Source of the DNA: Rhodospirillales bacterium 69-11
Lineage (GTDB): Bacteria; Pseudomonadota; Alphaproteobacteria; Acetobacterales; Acetobacteraceae
Length of the DNA stretch: 37,376 nucleotides
Direction: 5' to 3'
NCBI GenBank assembly: GCA_001898425.1
Contig: MKTV01000038.1
Coordinates: 270,724 to 308,099, forward strand
The translations under genes and the position numbers were made by a program. Below the pieces are notes generated by a model. The model saw nothing but the letters and a program-made list of their open reading frames with translations, ran no database searches and was not told where the DNA came from. This document shows positions 24,684 through 32,401 of the stretch, in pieces (position 1 is the first letter of the stretch; every line of letters starts with the position of its first letter).

Positions 24684-25508
24684 TCAGGGGGTGACCGCCT
24701 CGCCGGGCTTGGTGCCCCAGAACTGGCTGCGCTTGAGGTAGCCGCGATAGTCGCCGGCCTGCACGCGGCACCATTCGGCCGCCGCGGCGCAGGAGCGGAT
24801 GCGCCCGATCACGCCCGGCTCCAGGATCGCCACCGCGGCGCTGGCGTCGTTCGCCTCCCGCCGCATCGTGGCTTCGCCGCCGGTGACGATGAAGGTGCGG
24901 CGGCCGGTCAGGCTTGCGGCGCCCACCCAGCCGCGTGCGCCGTCGGGGGCGCGGATCAGGCGCCAGATGTCGAACTCCCGCTCGATCTCCACGGGCAGGT
25001 CGCGGCGCTTGTAGACCCAGTCGATCGGGTAGCGCGGGCCGGGCCCGACGCGCAGGTTCACCTCGTCGAAGCGCAGCGCGGCGAAGCGCGGGACCGGCAG
25101 CTTGCCGGGTTTCTCCGCCTCCACCGGCTTGGCCGGCGTGGGTTCGGCCGGCGTCGCGGGCACCGGGACCGGCACGGCGGCGGGCGCGGCCGGCGCGTCG
25201 GTCTTGGTGGCCGTCGTGCTGGCCGGCTTCGCCCCCGCCTTGGCCTGGGCCGCGGTGGGCTTCTGGCCGTGCGTCGGGCCATGCGCCTGCACCACCGGCG
25301 GATGCTTGGCCGCTTGCGCATGGCCGGGCGCGACCTGCTGCACCGGCTGGCGCGGCGCCGCGGCGGGCGGCTTGGGCGGCGCCTCCGGCGTCTTCTGCGC
25401 CGGCACCTGCAGCGTCCCGCTCTGCGCCCATGCGGAAGCGGCCGGGGAGAGCGACAGCCCCAGCGACAGCAGCAGCCGGCCGATCGGGACCGCTTGGAGG
25501 AAACGCAT
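24684..25508 (-). CDS. Secreted protein with Pro/Ala/Lys linker and SH3-like domains
   Basis: A 274-residue exported protein. A signal peptide (MRFLQAVPIGRLLLSLGLSL, cleavage near AWAQS) is followed by about 110 residues rich in Ala, Pro, Lys and Gln. Two bacterial SH3-like segments follow: FDEVNLRVGPGPRYPIDWVY with WRLIRAPDGARGWVGAASLT, and a second one (TMRREANDASAAVAILEPGV, EWCRVQAGDYRGYLKRSQFW). SH3b domains commonly bind peptidoglycan or help enzymes at the envelope; no catalytic domain is present. It follows the DsrE gene on the same strand after 69 bases. Confidence 0.82.
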   Translation of the reverse strand: MRFLQAVPIGRLLLSLGLSLSPAASAWAQSGTLQVPAQKTPEAPPKPPAAAPRQPVQQVAPGHAQAAKHPPVVQAHGPTHGQKPTAAQAKAGAKPASTTATKTDAPAAPAAVPVPVPATPAEPTPAKPVEAEKPGKLPVPRFAALRFDEVNLRVGPGPRYPIDWVYKRRDLPVEIEREFDIWRLIRAPDGARGWVGAASLTGRRTFIVTGGEATMRREANDASAAVAILEPGVIGRIRSCAAAAEWCRVQAGDYRGYLKRSQFWGTKPGEAVTP

Positions 25509-25577
25509 GACGCATGCCTGCCAATTCGCGACGAATCGGGTCAAGCGCTCGGGAGCGATGTTCCGCCTGCCAGGCGA

Positions 25578-25958
25578 TCAGATCGAGATGATCTGGCCCG
25601 CGCCCGCGGCCGAGAGGAATGTCGCGACCCCGGCCACCTCCACCTGCGGCAGCAGGCGCGCGGGGTCGAGGCCCTCGGCCCGAAGCCCCGCCTCGCACGC
25701 GATCAGGCGGACGCCCAGCTCCAGGCTCGCCTCCCGCAGCGTGTCGAGCCCGGCCACGCCCGTGGCCTGGATGCGCGCGTCGCGTGCGGCATCGGTCAGG
25801 TCCGACCAGTCGGTGAACAGCGCGCGGCAGCCCTGGTTGGTCGCGAACAGCACCACCGACCGCCCGATCGCCGCGGCGCCGGCGGCCAGCACGAAGGCGT
25901 AATGCGCGCGCTCATGCGTGCCGGACAGCAGCAGCAGGCCGAGTGGCTCAGCGGGCAC
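25578..25958 (-). CDS. DsrE/DsrF-like sulfur-relay family protein
   Basis: A 126-residue protein with the DsrE fold: GLLLLSGTHERAHYAFVLAA, then ASLELGVRLIACEAGLRAEG with the family's usual cysteine in a segment ahead of the conserved glycine, and a C-terminal GVATFLSAAGAGQIIS. DsrE/TusD proteins carry persulfide sulfur between donors and acceptors. The start is GTG, inside the end of the MoeB-type gene, with an overlap of 11 bases, so the pair is probably translated together. A second cysteine (NQGCRALF) is also present. Confidence 0.8.
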   Translation of the reverse strand: MPAEPLGLLLLSGTHERAHYAFVLAAGAAAIGRSVVLFATNQGCRALFTDWSDLTDAARDARIQATGVAGLDTLREASLELGVRLIACEAGLRAEGLDPARLLPQVEVAGVATFLSAAGAGQIISI

Positions 25959-26766
25959 AGGTGGGACCGGCCGGGGTGCCGTGCGCGGACAGGTCGTGGA
26001 TCGTCGCCGCCGGCCCGCACAGCGCGCAATGCGGATCGGGCCGCAGCTTCACCGTGCGGAAGCGGGTCGCGAGCGCGTCCCAGACCAGCAGGCGGCCGGA
26101 CAGCGTGTCGCCGATGCCCAGGATCTCCTTCAGCACCTCGGTCGCCTGCAGCGTGCCCATCACGCCGGTGACCGCGCCCAGCACGCCCGCCTCGCTGCAA
26201 CTCGGCACGACGCCCGGCGGCGGCGGTTCGGGGTAGAGGCAGCGGTAGCAGGGGCCGCCCTCATGCGGCTTGAACACCGAGAGCTGGCCCTCGAAGCGCA
26301 GCACCGCGGCCGAGACCAGGGTGCGCTTGGCAAGCACGCAGGCATCCGCCACCAGGAAGCGGGTGGCGAAATTGTCCGTCCCGTCGCACACGAGGTCGTA
26401 GCGCCCGATCAGCTCCAGCGCGTTCTCGGCCGAGAGCCGCATCGCATGCGGCTCGAGCTTGATGCCGGGATTGATCGCCAGCGCCGCTTCGGCCGCCGAG
26501 ACCGCCTTGCCGGTGCCGATCCGCGCCGTGGTATGCGCGACCTGGCGCTGCAGGTTGGAGATCTCGACCGTGTCGTCGTCGACGATGCCGATCGTGCCGA
26601 TCCCCGCCGCCGCGAGATACAGCGCGAGCGGCGAGCCCAGGCCGCCGGCGCCCACCAGCAGCACCCGCGCGGCCTTCAGCTTCGCCTGGCCGGTCCCGCC
26701 CACTTCCTTGAGCAGGATGTGGCGCGAATAGCGATGGATGTCTTCTTCGCTGAATTCGAGGTCCAT
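25948..26766 (-). CDS. HesA/MoeB/ThiF family E1-like adenylyltransferase
   Basis: A 272-residue MoeB/ThiF enzyme. Nucleotide-binding [19 protein letters not shown] begins near residue 39, then [17 protein letters not shown], the [16 protein letters not shown] segment, zinc cysteines in CYRC and CALC, and the catalytic-cysteine region [13 protein letters not shown]. Such enzymes adenylate the C-terminal Gly-Gly of ubiquitin-like sulfur carriers (MoaD, ThiS). No carrier gene is nearby, and there is no rhodanese domain. The start at 26766 is preferred because the family similarity ([17 protein letters not shown]) starts just there; ATG at 26778 is an alternative. The DsrE gene overlaps its end, which suggests a sulfur-transfer pair. 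Confidence 0.88.
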   Translation of the reverse strand: MDLEFSEEDIHRYSRHILLKEVGGTGQAKLKAARVLLVGAGGLGSPLALYLAAAGIGTIGIVDDDTVEISNLQRQVAHTTARIGTGKAVSAAEAALAINPGIKLEPHAMRLSAENALELIGRYDLVCDGTDNFATRFLVADACVLAKRTLVSAAVLRFEGQLSVFKPHEGGPCYRCLYPEPPPPGVVPSCSEAGVLGAVTGVMGTLQATEVLKEILGIGDTLSGRLLVWDALATRFRTVKLRPDPHCALCGPAATIHDLSAHGTPAGPTCAR

Positions 26767-26926
26767 GACCGGAATCATATGGGGTGGGCGCGTCCGTTGC
26801 GAGATGGGGTGCGCCGGATGCCGCGGGGTGCGGCCGGCCGTGCCGGCTGCAAAGGCGCCGCGTCCGAGCGCGTGCGCCGGGTGCTGGCCTCTCGCGAGGG
26901 CCGGCCGCGCATGGCATGATCGCCGC

Positions 26927-27640
26927 ATGCCCGCCGCTCCGCCCCTCCAATCCAGCGACGACCGCGCCCTCGTGCTGTTCTCCGGCGGGCAGGATTCCGC
27001 GACCTGCCTCGCCTGGGCCCTAGCGCGCTATCCGCATGTGGAGACGGTGGGGTTCCGCTATGGCCAGCGCCACGCGGTCGAGCTCGACTGCCGCGCGCCC
27101 TTGCGCGACAGGATGGGATCGGCGCGGCTGGGCCCCGACCACATGGTGGACCTGACCGCGACGCTGTCGGGCCTCGGCCAGACCGCGATGACCGCCGAGA
27201 TCGAGATCACGACGACCGAGGAAGGCCTTCCCAACACCTTCGTCCCCGGCCGCAACCTGCTGTTCCTGACCTGCGCCGCGGCGATCGCCTGGCGGCGCGG
27301 GCTGCGGCGCATCGTGGCCGGCATGTGCGAGACGGACTACTCGGGCTATCCCGACTGCCGCGACGACACGATCAAGGCGATGCAGCTCGCGCTGAACCTG
27401 GGGCTGGCGCGGCGTTTCGTGCTGGAGACGCCGCTGATGTGGCGCGACAAGGCCGCGACCTGGGCCCTGGCGCACGATCTGGGCGGCGATGCGCTGGTCG
27501 AGGTGATCCGCGAGCACAGCCACACCTGCTATCTCGGCGACCGCACCCATCGCCACGCCTGGGGCTACGGCTGCGGCACCTGCCCGGCCTGCGAGCTGCG
27601 CGCGGCCGGCTGGACGCGGTGGCGGGCTTCCCAATCCTGA
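26927..27640 (+). CDS. queC: 7-cyano-7-deazaguanine synthase QueC
   Basis: A 237-residue PP-loop ATPase that makes preQ0 from 7-carboxy-7-deazaguanine in queuosine synthesis. The PP-loop SGGQDS is at residues 19-24. Also seen: [32 protein letters not shown], the [14 protein letters not shown] block, and the zinc cysteines Cys201, Cys216, Cys219 and Cys222 in SHTCYLGD and GCGTCPAC. The gene is divergent from moeB and 14 bases from the next gene. QueD and QueE are not in the window. Confidence 0.96.
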   Translation: MPAAPPLQSSDDRALVLFSGGQDSATCLAWALARYPHVETVGFRYGQRHAVELDCRAPLRDRMGSARLGPDHMVDLTATLSGLGQTAMTAEIEITTTEEGLPNTFVPGRNLLFLTCAAAIAWRRGLRRIVAGMCETDYSGYPDCRDDTIKAMQLALNLGLARRFVLETPLMWRDKAATWALAHDLGGDALVEVIREHSHTCYLGDRTHRHAWGYGCGTCPACELRAAGWTRWRASQS

Positions 27641-27654
27641 CCGGAGATCGACGC

Positions 27655-28041
27655 ATGAAGAGCCTGGCCGTCCTCGCCGCGCTGGCGGTTGCCGCATCGC
27701 TCGCCGCCACGCCGCTGGTCGCGGCCGCCGCGGCGGAGCCGATCAACCTGAACGCCCGCAGCTCGCGCGACCTGGCGGAGCTGTGCGCCGCGAACCCGAA
27801 GGAGGCGGGGGCGGACGCGAAGATCAATTTCTGCCACGGCTTCGCGCAGGGGGCGGTGGACGTCTACCTGCAGAATGCAGGGTCGAAGAAGGCGTTCTGC
27901 TTCCCCAGCCCGGCGCCGCGGCGGACGCAGACCATGAACGAGTTCGTCGCCTGGGTGCGCGCGCTGCCGGAGCATCAGAAGCTGGGCGCGACGCAGGGGC
28001 TGTTCCAGTTCCTGGGCGAGCGGTTCCCCTGCAAGGGGTGA
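27655..28041 (+). CDS. Rap1a/Tai-like secreted small protein
   Basis: A 128-residue protein with a signal peptide (MKSLAVLAALAVAASLAATP) and a Rap1a/Tai-type mature part: DLAELCAANPKEAGADAKIN, then FCHGFAQGAVDVYLQ, AFCFPSPAPRRTQTMNEFVA and a final ERFPCKG. The four cysteines (LC, FC, FC, FPC) fit the disulfide pattern of the Rap1a/Tai immunity-protein fold. In Serratia these proteins neutralise type VI amidase effectors. No effector or type VI gene is nearby, so the real role is uncertain. It follows queC after 14 bases. Confidence 0.75.
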   Translation: MKSLAVLAALAVAASLAATPLVAAAAAEPINLNARSSRDLAELCAANPKEAGADAKINFCHGFAQGAVDVYLQNAGSKKAFCFPSPAPRRTQTMNEFVAWVRALPEHQKLGATQGLFQFLGERFPCKG

Positions 28042-28065
28042 GGGTCTGGGCCGAGCGCCGGCCTC

Positions 28066-28160
28066 CCGTGTCATGGCCGGCCCCCCGTGCCGTCGCCGGC
28101 CTCCCGTGCCGTGGCCGGTCCCCGTGTCATGGCCGGCCTTGTGCCGGCCATCCACGACTG
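28066..28160 (+). repeat. Half-unit array ending in a full palindrome
   Basis: Truncated left halves (CCCGTGTCATGGCCGG and changed forms) follow at steps of about 19 bases, with the equivalent A or G at 28073, 28092 and 28111. The fourth, at 28129, is a full palindrome: ATGGCCGGC (28129-28137), loop CTTGT, GCCGGCCAT (28143-28151), followed by CCACGAC. Confidence 0.8.
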
Positions 28161-28177
28161 CCGGTGCCGCTTGACGT

Positions 28178-28262
28178 CGCGGATGGCCGCCCTGCGGCGG
28201 CCATGACACGGGGGGCGCGTGAAGTCGTGGATGGCCGCCCTGCGGCGGCCATGACACGGGGG
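28178..28262 (-). repeat. Two inverted full palindromes
   Basis: ATGGCCGCC-CTGC-GGCGGCCAT occurs at 28183-28204 and again at 28231-28252. Both are followed by GACACGGGGGGCGCG and preceded by a (CG)TGG or CGCGG flank, so they are in the opposite orientation to the copy at 28129. The core is identical to the copy at 19468. Confidence 0.85.
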
Positions 28263-28299
28263 GCGCGGTGTGTGCCTCGCGATTGCCCCCTCGCCCCGA

Positions 28300-28322
28300 C
28301 CCTCTCCCGCGAGGGGAGAGGG
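28300..28322. terminator. CCCTCTCCC hairpin between convergent genes
   Basis: CCCTCTCCC (28300-28308) and GGGAGAGGG (28314-28322) form a perfect 9-bp stem with a five-base loop, in a context (CCCTCGCCCCGACCCTCTCC) that I know as a common intergenic repeat in GC-rich Proteobacteria. It lies ahead of the stop of the minus-strand heavy-metal protein gene and may serve as a bidirectional terminator. Confidence 0.5.
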
Positions 28323-28338
28323 CGCGGACGTGCGCTGC

Positions 28339-28539
28339 CTAGGCCGCCGCTTCCACCGTGAAGCCGGCCTCGCGCATCGCGCCGGCCAGCGCGTCGGGGG
28401 CGGCGGTGCTGGCGACCGTGACGCGCTTCGTCTCCAGGTCCGCATCCAGCGTGGCGCCGGCGTCCACGTCCTTCACCGCCGCGGTCAGCGCGCGGACGCA
28501 GCCCCCGCAGGTCATGTCGGTCACTCGGAATGCGGGCAT
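28339..28539 (-). CDS. Heavy-metal-associated (HMA) domain protein, CopZ-like
   Basis: A 66-residue protein that is a single HMA domain: AFRVTDMTCGGCVRALTAAV with the metal-binding Cys pair in MTCGGC, then RVTVASTAAPDALAGAMREA and GFTVEAAA. Such domains bind Cu(I) or Zn(II) and pass it to P-type ATPases. GGAGGG precedes the ATG. No copper ATPase or regulator is in the window. It lies 11 bases behind the cyclase gene on the same strand. Confidence 0.85.
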   Translation of the reverse strand: MPAFRVTDMTCGGCVRALTAAVKDVDAGATLDADLETKRVTVASTAAPDALAGAMREAGFTVEAAA

Positions 28540-28550
28540 CGCGCCCTCCT

Positions 28551-29339
28551 TCACTCGTTCAGAATCGCCACGGCGCGGGTCCAGCCGGCAGAGCCGCGAT
28601 GCACCTTCACCGGGAAACAGATGACCTCGAACCCGTCCCCCGGCAAGGCTTCCAGGTTGTGCAGCTTCTCGAGATGGGAGTAGCCGATCTCCCGCCCCGC
28701 GCGGTGCCCCTCCCAGATCAGCCCGGCATCCCCCGTCTCCGCCACCCGCTTGCGGGTGTGGGAGAACGGCGCGTCCCAGCTCCAGGCATCCGTGCCGACC
28801 AGCCGCACGCCGCGCTCCAGCAGCCACATGGTCGCCGCCTTCCCCATGCCGCAGCCGGAATCGACGTAGTCGTCCTGCCCGTATTTCGCGCCGGCCGAGG
28901 TGTTCACCACCACGATCTCCAGCGGCCGCAGCGTGTGGCCGAGGCGCTTCAGCTCCGCCTCCACGTCCCCCGGCGTCGCCACGTAGCCGTCGGGCATGTG
29001 GCGGAAGTCGAGCTTCACCGCCGGCTGGAAGCACCACTCCAGCGGCACCTCGTCGATCCGCCAGGACGGCTCGCCGCCCGGCTTCAGCGCGTGGTTCATG
29101 GTGGAGAAGTAGTGATACGGCGCGTCCAGATGCGTGCCGTTATGCGTGCTGATCCGCACCTGCTCGACCGCGGCATACTCGCCGTCGGGCAGGGCGCTGA
29201 CCGGCACCCCCATGTACTCGGCCATCGCGGGCGCGGTCATGTGGTGGTCGAGATACGTGATCTCCGGCAGCATGTGCGGCGGGTCACTCCGGATCCCGGC
29301 CTTGAGCGGGGAGGAGATGTCGATCAGGCGGCGTGGCAT
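28551..29339 (-). CDS. Cyclase-family metal-dependent hydrolase (kynurenine formamidase-like)
   Basis: A 262-residue protein of the PF04199 cyclase family. The metal motif is intact: His66, His70, Asp72 and His76 in STHNGTHLDAPYHYF. Other blocks: RLIDISSPLKAGI at the start, ALPDGEYAAVEQV, IVVVNTSAGAKYGQDDYVDSG (in part), GVRLVGTDAWSWD and FEVICFPVKVHRGSAG at the end. Known members hydrolyse N-formylkynurenine, isatin or cyclic acyl compounds. With the dioxygenase gene starting 11 bases upstream and both on the same strand, a role in degradation of an aromatic or N-heterocyclic compound is likely; the substrate is not shown. Confidence 0.85.
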   Translation of the reverse strand: MPRRLIDISSPLKAGIRSDPPHMLPEITYLDHHMTAPAMAEYMGVPVSALPDGEYAAVEQVRISTHNGTHLDAPYHYFSTMNHALKPGGEPSWRIDEVPLEWCFQPAVKLDFRHMPDGYVATPGDVEAELKRLGHTLRPLEIVVVNTSAGAKYGQDDYVDSGCGMGKAATMWLLERGVRLVGTDAWSWDAPFSHTRKRVAETGDAGLIWEGHRAGREIGYSHLEKLHNLEALPGDGFEVICFPVKVHRGSAGWTRAVAILNE

Positions 29340-29350
29340 GCGCGCGTCTC

Positions 29351-30253
29351 CTATTGCGCCGCCGGCATCAGCGCGGCGGGATCGGCGCCGACGCGACCGC
29401 TCTCACCCTCGGCCGCGCGGGCCAGGCGGAAATCGTAGCGCACCGCCTGCAGGCCGGGGATCGGGCTGTCCGGATCGTCCTTCGCCTGCACCACGAGCGA
29501 GGCGGACACGCCGAACACCGTGTCGGACTCGATGTTCGGGTCGTCGCCGAAATACAGCGCCGTGACCAGCTCCCGATGCCCCGGCGCGCTGATCAGGATG
29601 TGGATGTGCGACGGCCGGAACCCATGCCGGTTCTGCTGCTGCACGAGCTCGCCCACGGGCCCGTCCATCGGGATCGAGTAGCCCAGCGGGCGCACCGTGC
29701 GGAAATGGAAATTCCCCTGATCGTCGCAGCAGAAATTGCCGCGCATGTCCATCGCCTCGCCGCCATGCTGCTGCAGGTCGTAGAGCCCGTGCTCGTTGGT
29801 CTGCCACACCTGAACGCGCGCGCCGGGGATCGGCGTGCCGTCATTGTCGGTCACCCGCCCATACAGCGTGATCTGCGGCGCCGTCGTCGTCTCGAGGATG
29901 CAGGCGCCCAGCGGCAGCTCCGGCGCGCCCTCCCGGTAGAAGGGCCCGAGAAGGGAGGATTGGGTGCCGAGTTCGCGGGCCTTCTTGTCGTGCAGCGCGT
30001 TCACGACGGCGGAGAGCCCCAGGATGTCGGACAGCAGGATGAACTCCTGCCGGATCGGCGTGCAGGCCTGGCCGACCTTCGTGAGATAGCCGATGCCGGT
30101 CAGCCATTCCTCGGGCGTGAGGTCCACCTCGCGGGCGAAGGCGTGCAGGTGACGGACCGCGGCCTCCATGATCTGCTTGAGGCGCGGGTTCGGCGTGTTC
30201 GCCATCTGCGCCAGCGCGGCGTCCGTCGCCGTGTTCTCGTCGAGATCCTGCAT
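29351..30253 (-). CDS. Intradiol ring-cleavage dioxygenase (catechol/hydroxyquinol 1,2-dioxygenase)
   Basis: A 300-residue non-haem Fe(III) enzyme. An N-terminal helical domain (LTGIGYLTKVGQACTPIRQE) is typical for catechol and hydroxyquinol 1,2-dioxygenases rather than protocatechuate 3,4-dioxygenase. The iron ligands are all present: Tyr158 in EHGLYD, Tyr192 in GYSIPMDGPVG, and His216 and His218 in RPSHIHILISAPGH. The GPFYREGAPELPLG and VQVWQTNEHG segments are also typical. It opens the ring between the two hydroxyls to give a cis,cis-muconate or maleylacetate precursor. Preference for catechol or hydroxyquinol cannot be decided. It heads a minus-strand operon with the cyclase and HMA genes. 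Confidence 0.92.
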   Translation of the reverse strand: MQDLDENTATDAALAQMANTPNPRLKQIMEAAVRHLHAFAREVDLTPEEWLTGIGYLTKVGQACTPIRQEFILLSDILGLSAVVNALHDKKARELGTQSSLLGPFYREGAPELPLGACILETTTAPQITLYGRVTDNDGTPIPGARVQVWQTNEHGLYDLQQHGGEAMDMRGNFCCDDQGNFHFRTVRPLGYSIPMDGPVGELVQQQNRHGFRPSHIHILISAPGHRELVTALYFGDDPNIESDTVFGVSASLVVQAKDDPDSPIPGLQAVRYDFRLARAAEGESGRVGADPAALMPAAQ

Positions 30254-30409
30254 GGCGTTCCTCCTGTTCTCCGGCGCGGACGTTAGGACAGGAGGCAGGC
30301 CGGCGGCGAGGGGGAACTGTGCCGGGTCCGCGGCGGCCGCGGCGCGGCCGCGGCGCCCGCCACGCGCGCAGGATCGCCGCGCGCCGCTTCCCAGCGCGCG
30401 CCCGTCTCC

Positions 30410-30437
30410 CCTAGGATCGCCGCAACGAAATCCTGGG
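30410..30437 (+). promoter_or_regulatory. Hairpin that takes in part of the Shine-Dalgarno site of the gene at 30448
   Basis: CCTAGGAT (30410-30417) pairs with ATCCTGGG (30430-30437), eight pairs with one G-U, around a 12-base loop. The last GGG belongs to the ribosome site GGGAGGG (30435-30441) seven bases before the ATG. The fold could lower translation or be chance; no ligand-binding RNA was recognised. Confidence 0.35.
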
Positions 30438-30447
30438 AGGGAAAACG

Positions 30448-31725
30448 ATGCGGTCGAAACGACTCGTCGGCCTGTTCGCGACCTGCGCGCTGCTGCTGGC
30501 CGCGGCGGTGACGGCGACACCGAACCCCGCCATGGCGCAGGCGTCGCAGACCCCCATCACCATCGGCTTCGGCATGGCCCTGACCGGCGGGCTCGCGCCC
30601 AACGGCAAGGCGGCGCTGCTCGCGATGCAGATCTGGGAAGAGGACGTGAACGCCCATGGCGGCCTGCTGGGGCGTCCGGTCAAGCTCGTCTACTACGACG
30701 ACCAGTCGAACCCCGCGACGGTGCCGGGCATCTATACGAAGCTGCTGGACGTGGACAAGGTCGACCTCGTGGTCAGCGGCTACGCGACCAACATGGTCGC
30801 GCCCGCGTTGCCGGTCGTGATGCAGCACAAGCGCACCTTCCTCGGCCTTCTCGGCCTGTCGGTGAACAGCGAGTTCAACTACCCGAACTACTTCTCCATC
30901 GCGCCGACCGGCGGGGCGAAGCCGAAGCAGGCCTTCTCGAAGGGCTTCTTCGAGGTCGCGATGGCGCAGACCCCGAAGCCGAAGACGCTGGCGATCGTCG
31001 GCGCCGATGCCGAGTTCCCGCGCAACGCGATCGACGGCGCGCGCGAACTCGCCAAGGAAGCCGGCCTGAAGATCGTCTACGACCGCACCTATCCGCCCAC
31101 CACGGCCGACTTCACGCCGATCGTGCGCGCGATCGGCGCGACCAGTCCCGACCTGGTGTTCGTCGCCTCCTATCCGCCGGACAGCGTCGGCATGATCCGC
31201 GCCGCGCACGAGGTCGGGCTGAAGGCCAAGCTGTTCGGCGGCGGGATGGTCGGGCTGCAGGCGACCGCCATTAAGACGCAGTTGGGCCCGCTGCTGAACG
31301 GCATCGTCGACTACGATTTCTGGCTGCCCGTCGGATTCTACGCGACGCAAGAGGCGCTGGAATTTCTGAAGCGCTACCAGGCGAAAGCGCCCGCAGCCGG
31401 CGTGGACGCGCTGGGCTTCTACCTGCCGCCTTTCGCCTATGCCGACCTGCAGGTGCTGCAGCAGGCGGTGGAGGGCACCAAGAGCCTCGATCAGCAGAAG
31501 CTCGCAGACTACCTGCGCAGCCATACGTTCAAGACCGTTGCAGGTGACATCAAGTTTGGCCCGAATGGCGAGTGGACCGAGTCCCGCGTGATGGAGGTGC
31601 AGTTCCAGAACGTGAACGGCAACGACGTCGAGCAGTTCAAGGACCCGAAGGTGGAAGTGGTGCTCTGGCCGCCCTCGCTGAAGACGGGCGACGTGATCTA
31701 CCCCTACACTGACGCCCAGAAGTAG
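30448..31725 (+). CDS. Branched-chain amino acid/amide-type ABC substrate-binding protein
   Basis: A 425-residue periplasmic receptor. A signal peptide (MRSKRLVGLFATCALLLAAA, cleavage after AMA) is followed by the family opening ITIGFGMALTGGLAPNGKAA, then VNAHGGLLGRPVKLVYYDDQ, LLGLSVNSEFNYPNYFSIAP and a back half with ADFTPIVRAIGATSPDLVFV. The length and the NGKAALLAMQIW start resemble aromatic- or amide-type receptors of the Liv family. The strong ribosome site GGGAGGG precedes the ATG. It is divergent from the dioxygenase and 11 bases before the nitroreductase, which suggests uptake of the compound handled by the cluster. No permease is adjacent. Confidence 0.9.
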   Translation: MRSKRLVGLFATCALLLAAAVTATPNPAMAQASQTPITIGFGMALTGGLAPNGKAALLAMQIWEEDVNAHGGLLGRPVKLVYYDDQSNPATVPGIYTKLLDVDKVDLVVSGYATNMVAPALPVVMQHKRTFLGLLGLSVNSEFNYPNYFSIAPTGGAKPKQAFSKGFFEVAMAQTPKPKTLAIVGADAEFPRNAIDGARELAKEAGLKIVYDRTYPPTTADFTPIVRAIGATSPDLVFVASYPPDSVGMIRAAHEVGLKAKLFGGGMVGLQATAIKTQLGPLLNGIVDYDFWLPVGFYATQEALEFLKRYQAKAPAAGVDALGFYLPPFAYADLQVLQQAVEGTKSLDQQKLADYLRSHTFKTVAGDIKFGPNGEWTESRVMEVQFQNVNGNDVEQFKDPKVEVVLWPPSLKTGDVIYPYTDAQK

Positions 31726-31736
31726 GAGCGCTGCCC

Positions 31737-32378
31737 GTGCCCGACCTGTTCGAGATCCTCCACACCACGCGTGCCATGCGCCGGCTGAAGCCGGACCCGG
31801 TGCCGGACGAGCTGATCCGCAAGATCCTGGAAGCCGGCGCCGCCGCGGCGAACGGCGGCAACTTCCAGCGCTGGCGCTTCCTGGTGGTAAAGGATCCCGC
31901 GATCAAGCAGGCGGTGCAGGTCTGGTACAAGAAGGCGTTCGACGAAGTGGTTGGGCCGCGCTACGCGCGCAGCGCGCCGCCGCCTGGCGTCACGCAGGAG
32001 CGGTATGCGCGCCAGCACGCGGCGGTCGAATACCTGACCGAGCACTTCCATGAAGCGCCGGTCTGGATCGTCGCGTGTTTGGAGGAGGGGACGGCCGCGC
32101 CCAACCGCTGGTCCGGCGCTTCCATCTACCCCGCCGTGCAGAACATGCTGCTGGCGGCACGCGCCTTGGGCCTGGGCAGCACGCTCACCACGCGCCACCT
32201 GCTCTACGAGAAGGAAGCGGAGGCCGCGCTGGGCCTGCCCCCCGGCGTGCACTCCTACGCCATCCTGCCGATCGGTTGGCCGATGGGAAACTTCGGTCCG
32301 GTCGGGCGCGGGGACCTCTCGCAGATCGTATTCCAGGATCGCTGGGGAGAGGCCTATCCGGCCGTCGCGGCGGAGTAG
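31737..32378 (+). CDS. Nitroreductase family protein
   Basis: A 213-residue FMN-dependent nitroreductase-fold protein: FEILHTTRAMRRLKPDPVPD at the start with the FMN-binding arginines, AANGGNFQRWRFLVV after it, APNRWSGASIYPAVQNMLLA for the dimer and FMN contact, and LGLPPGVHSYAILPIGWPMG near the end. Members reduce nitro groups, quinones or ring systems with NAD(P)H; some work on aromatic rings in degradation. The start is GTG with AGGAG upstream. It ends 23 bases before the convergent methyltransferase. Confidence 0.9.
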   Translation: MPDLFEILHTTRAMRRLKPDPVPDELIRKILEAGAAAANGGNFQRWRFLVVKDPAIKQAVQVWYKKAFDEVVGPRYARSAPPPGVTQERYARQHAAVEYLTEHFHEAPVWIVACLEEGTAAPNRWSGASIYPAVQNMLLAARALGLGSTLTTRHLLYEKEAEAALGLPPGVHSYAILPIGWPMGNFGPVGRGDLSQIVFQDRWGEAYPAVAAE

Positions 32379-32401
32379 AAGCGCCGGCCGGCTCCTCGGT
32401 C

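Larger units (their letters stand above)
28042..28338. other. Gene-free interval of palindromic repeats between convergent genes
   Basis: Almost the whole 297 bases are repeats: truncated half-units, one full palindrome, two inverted full palindromes and a final CCCTCTCCC hairpin (each listed separately). No gene seen. Confidence 0.75.

Noticed and set aside
24012..26171. A 719-codon plus-strand frame over NTF2, SH3, DsrE and MoeB genes
   Set aside because: Antisense shadow with Arg/Gly-rich composition.
27655..28041. Type VI secretion immunity operon
   Set aside because: Only the immunity-like fold is present; no effector, VgrG, Hcp or other type VI gene is in the window.
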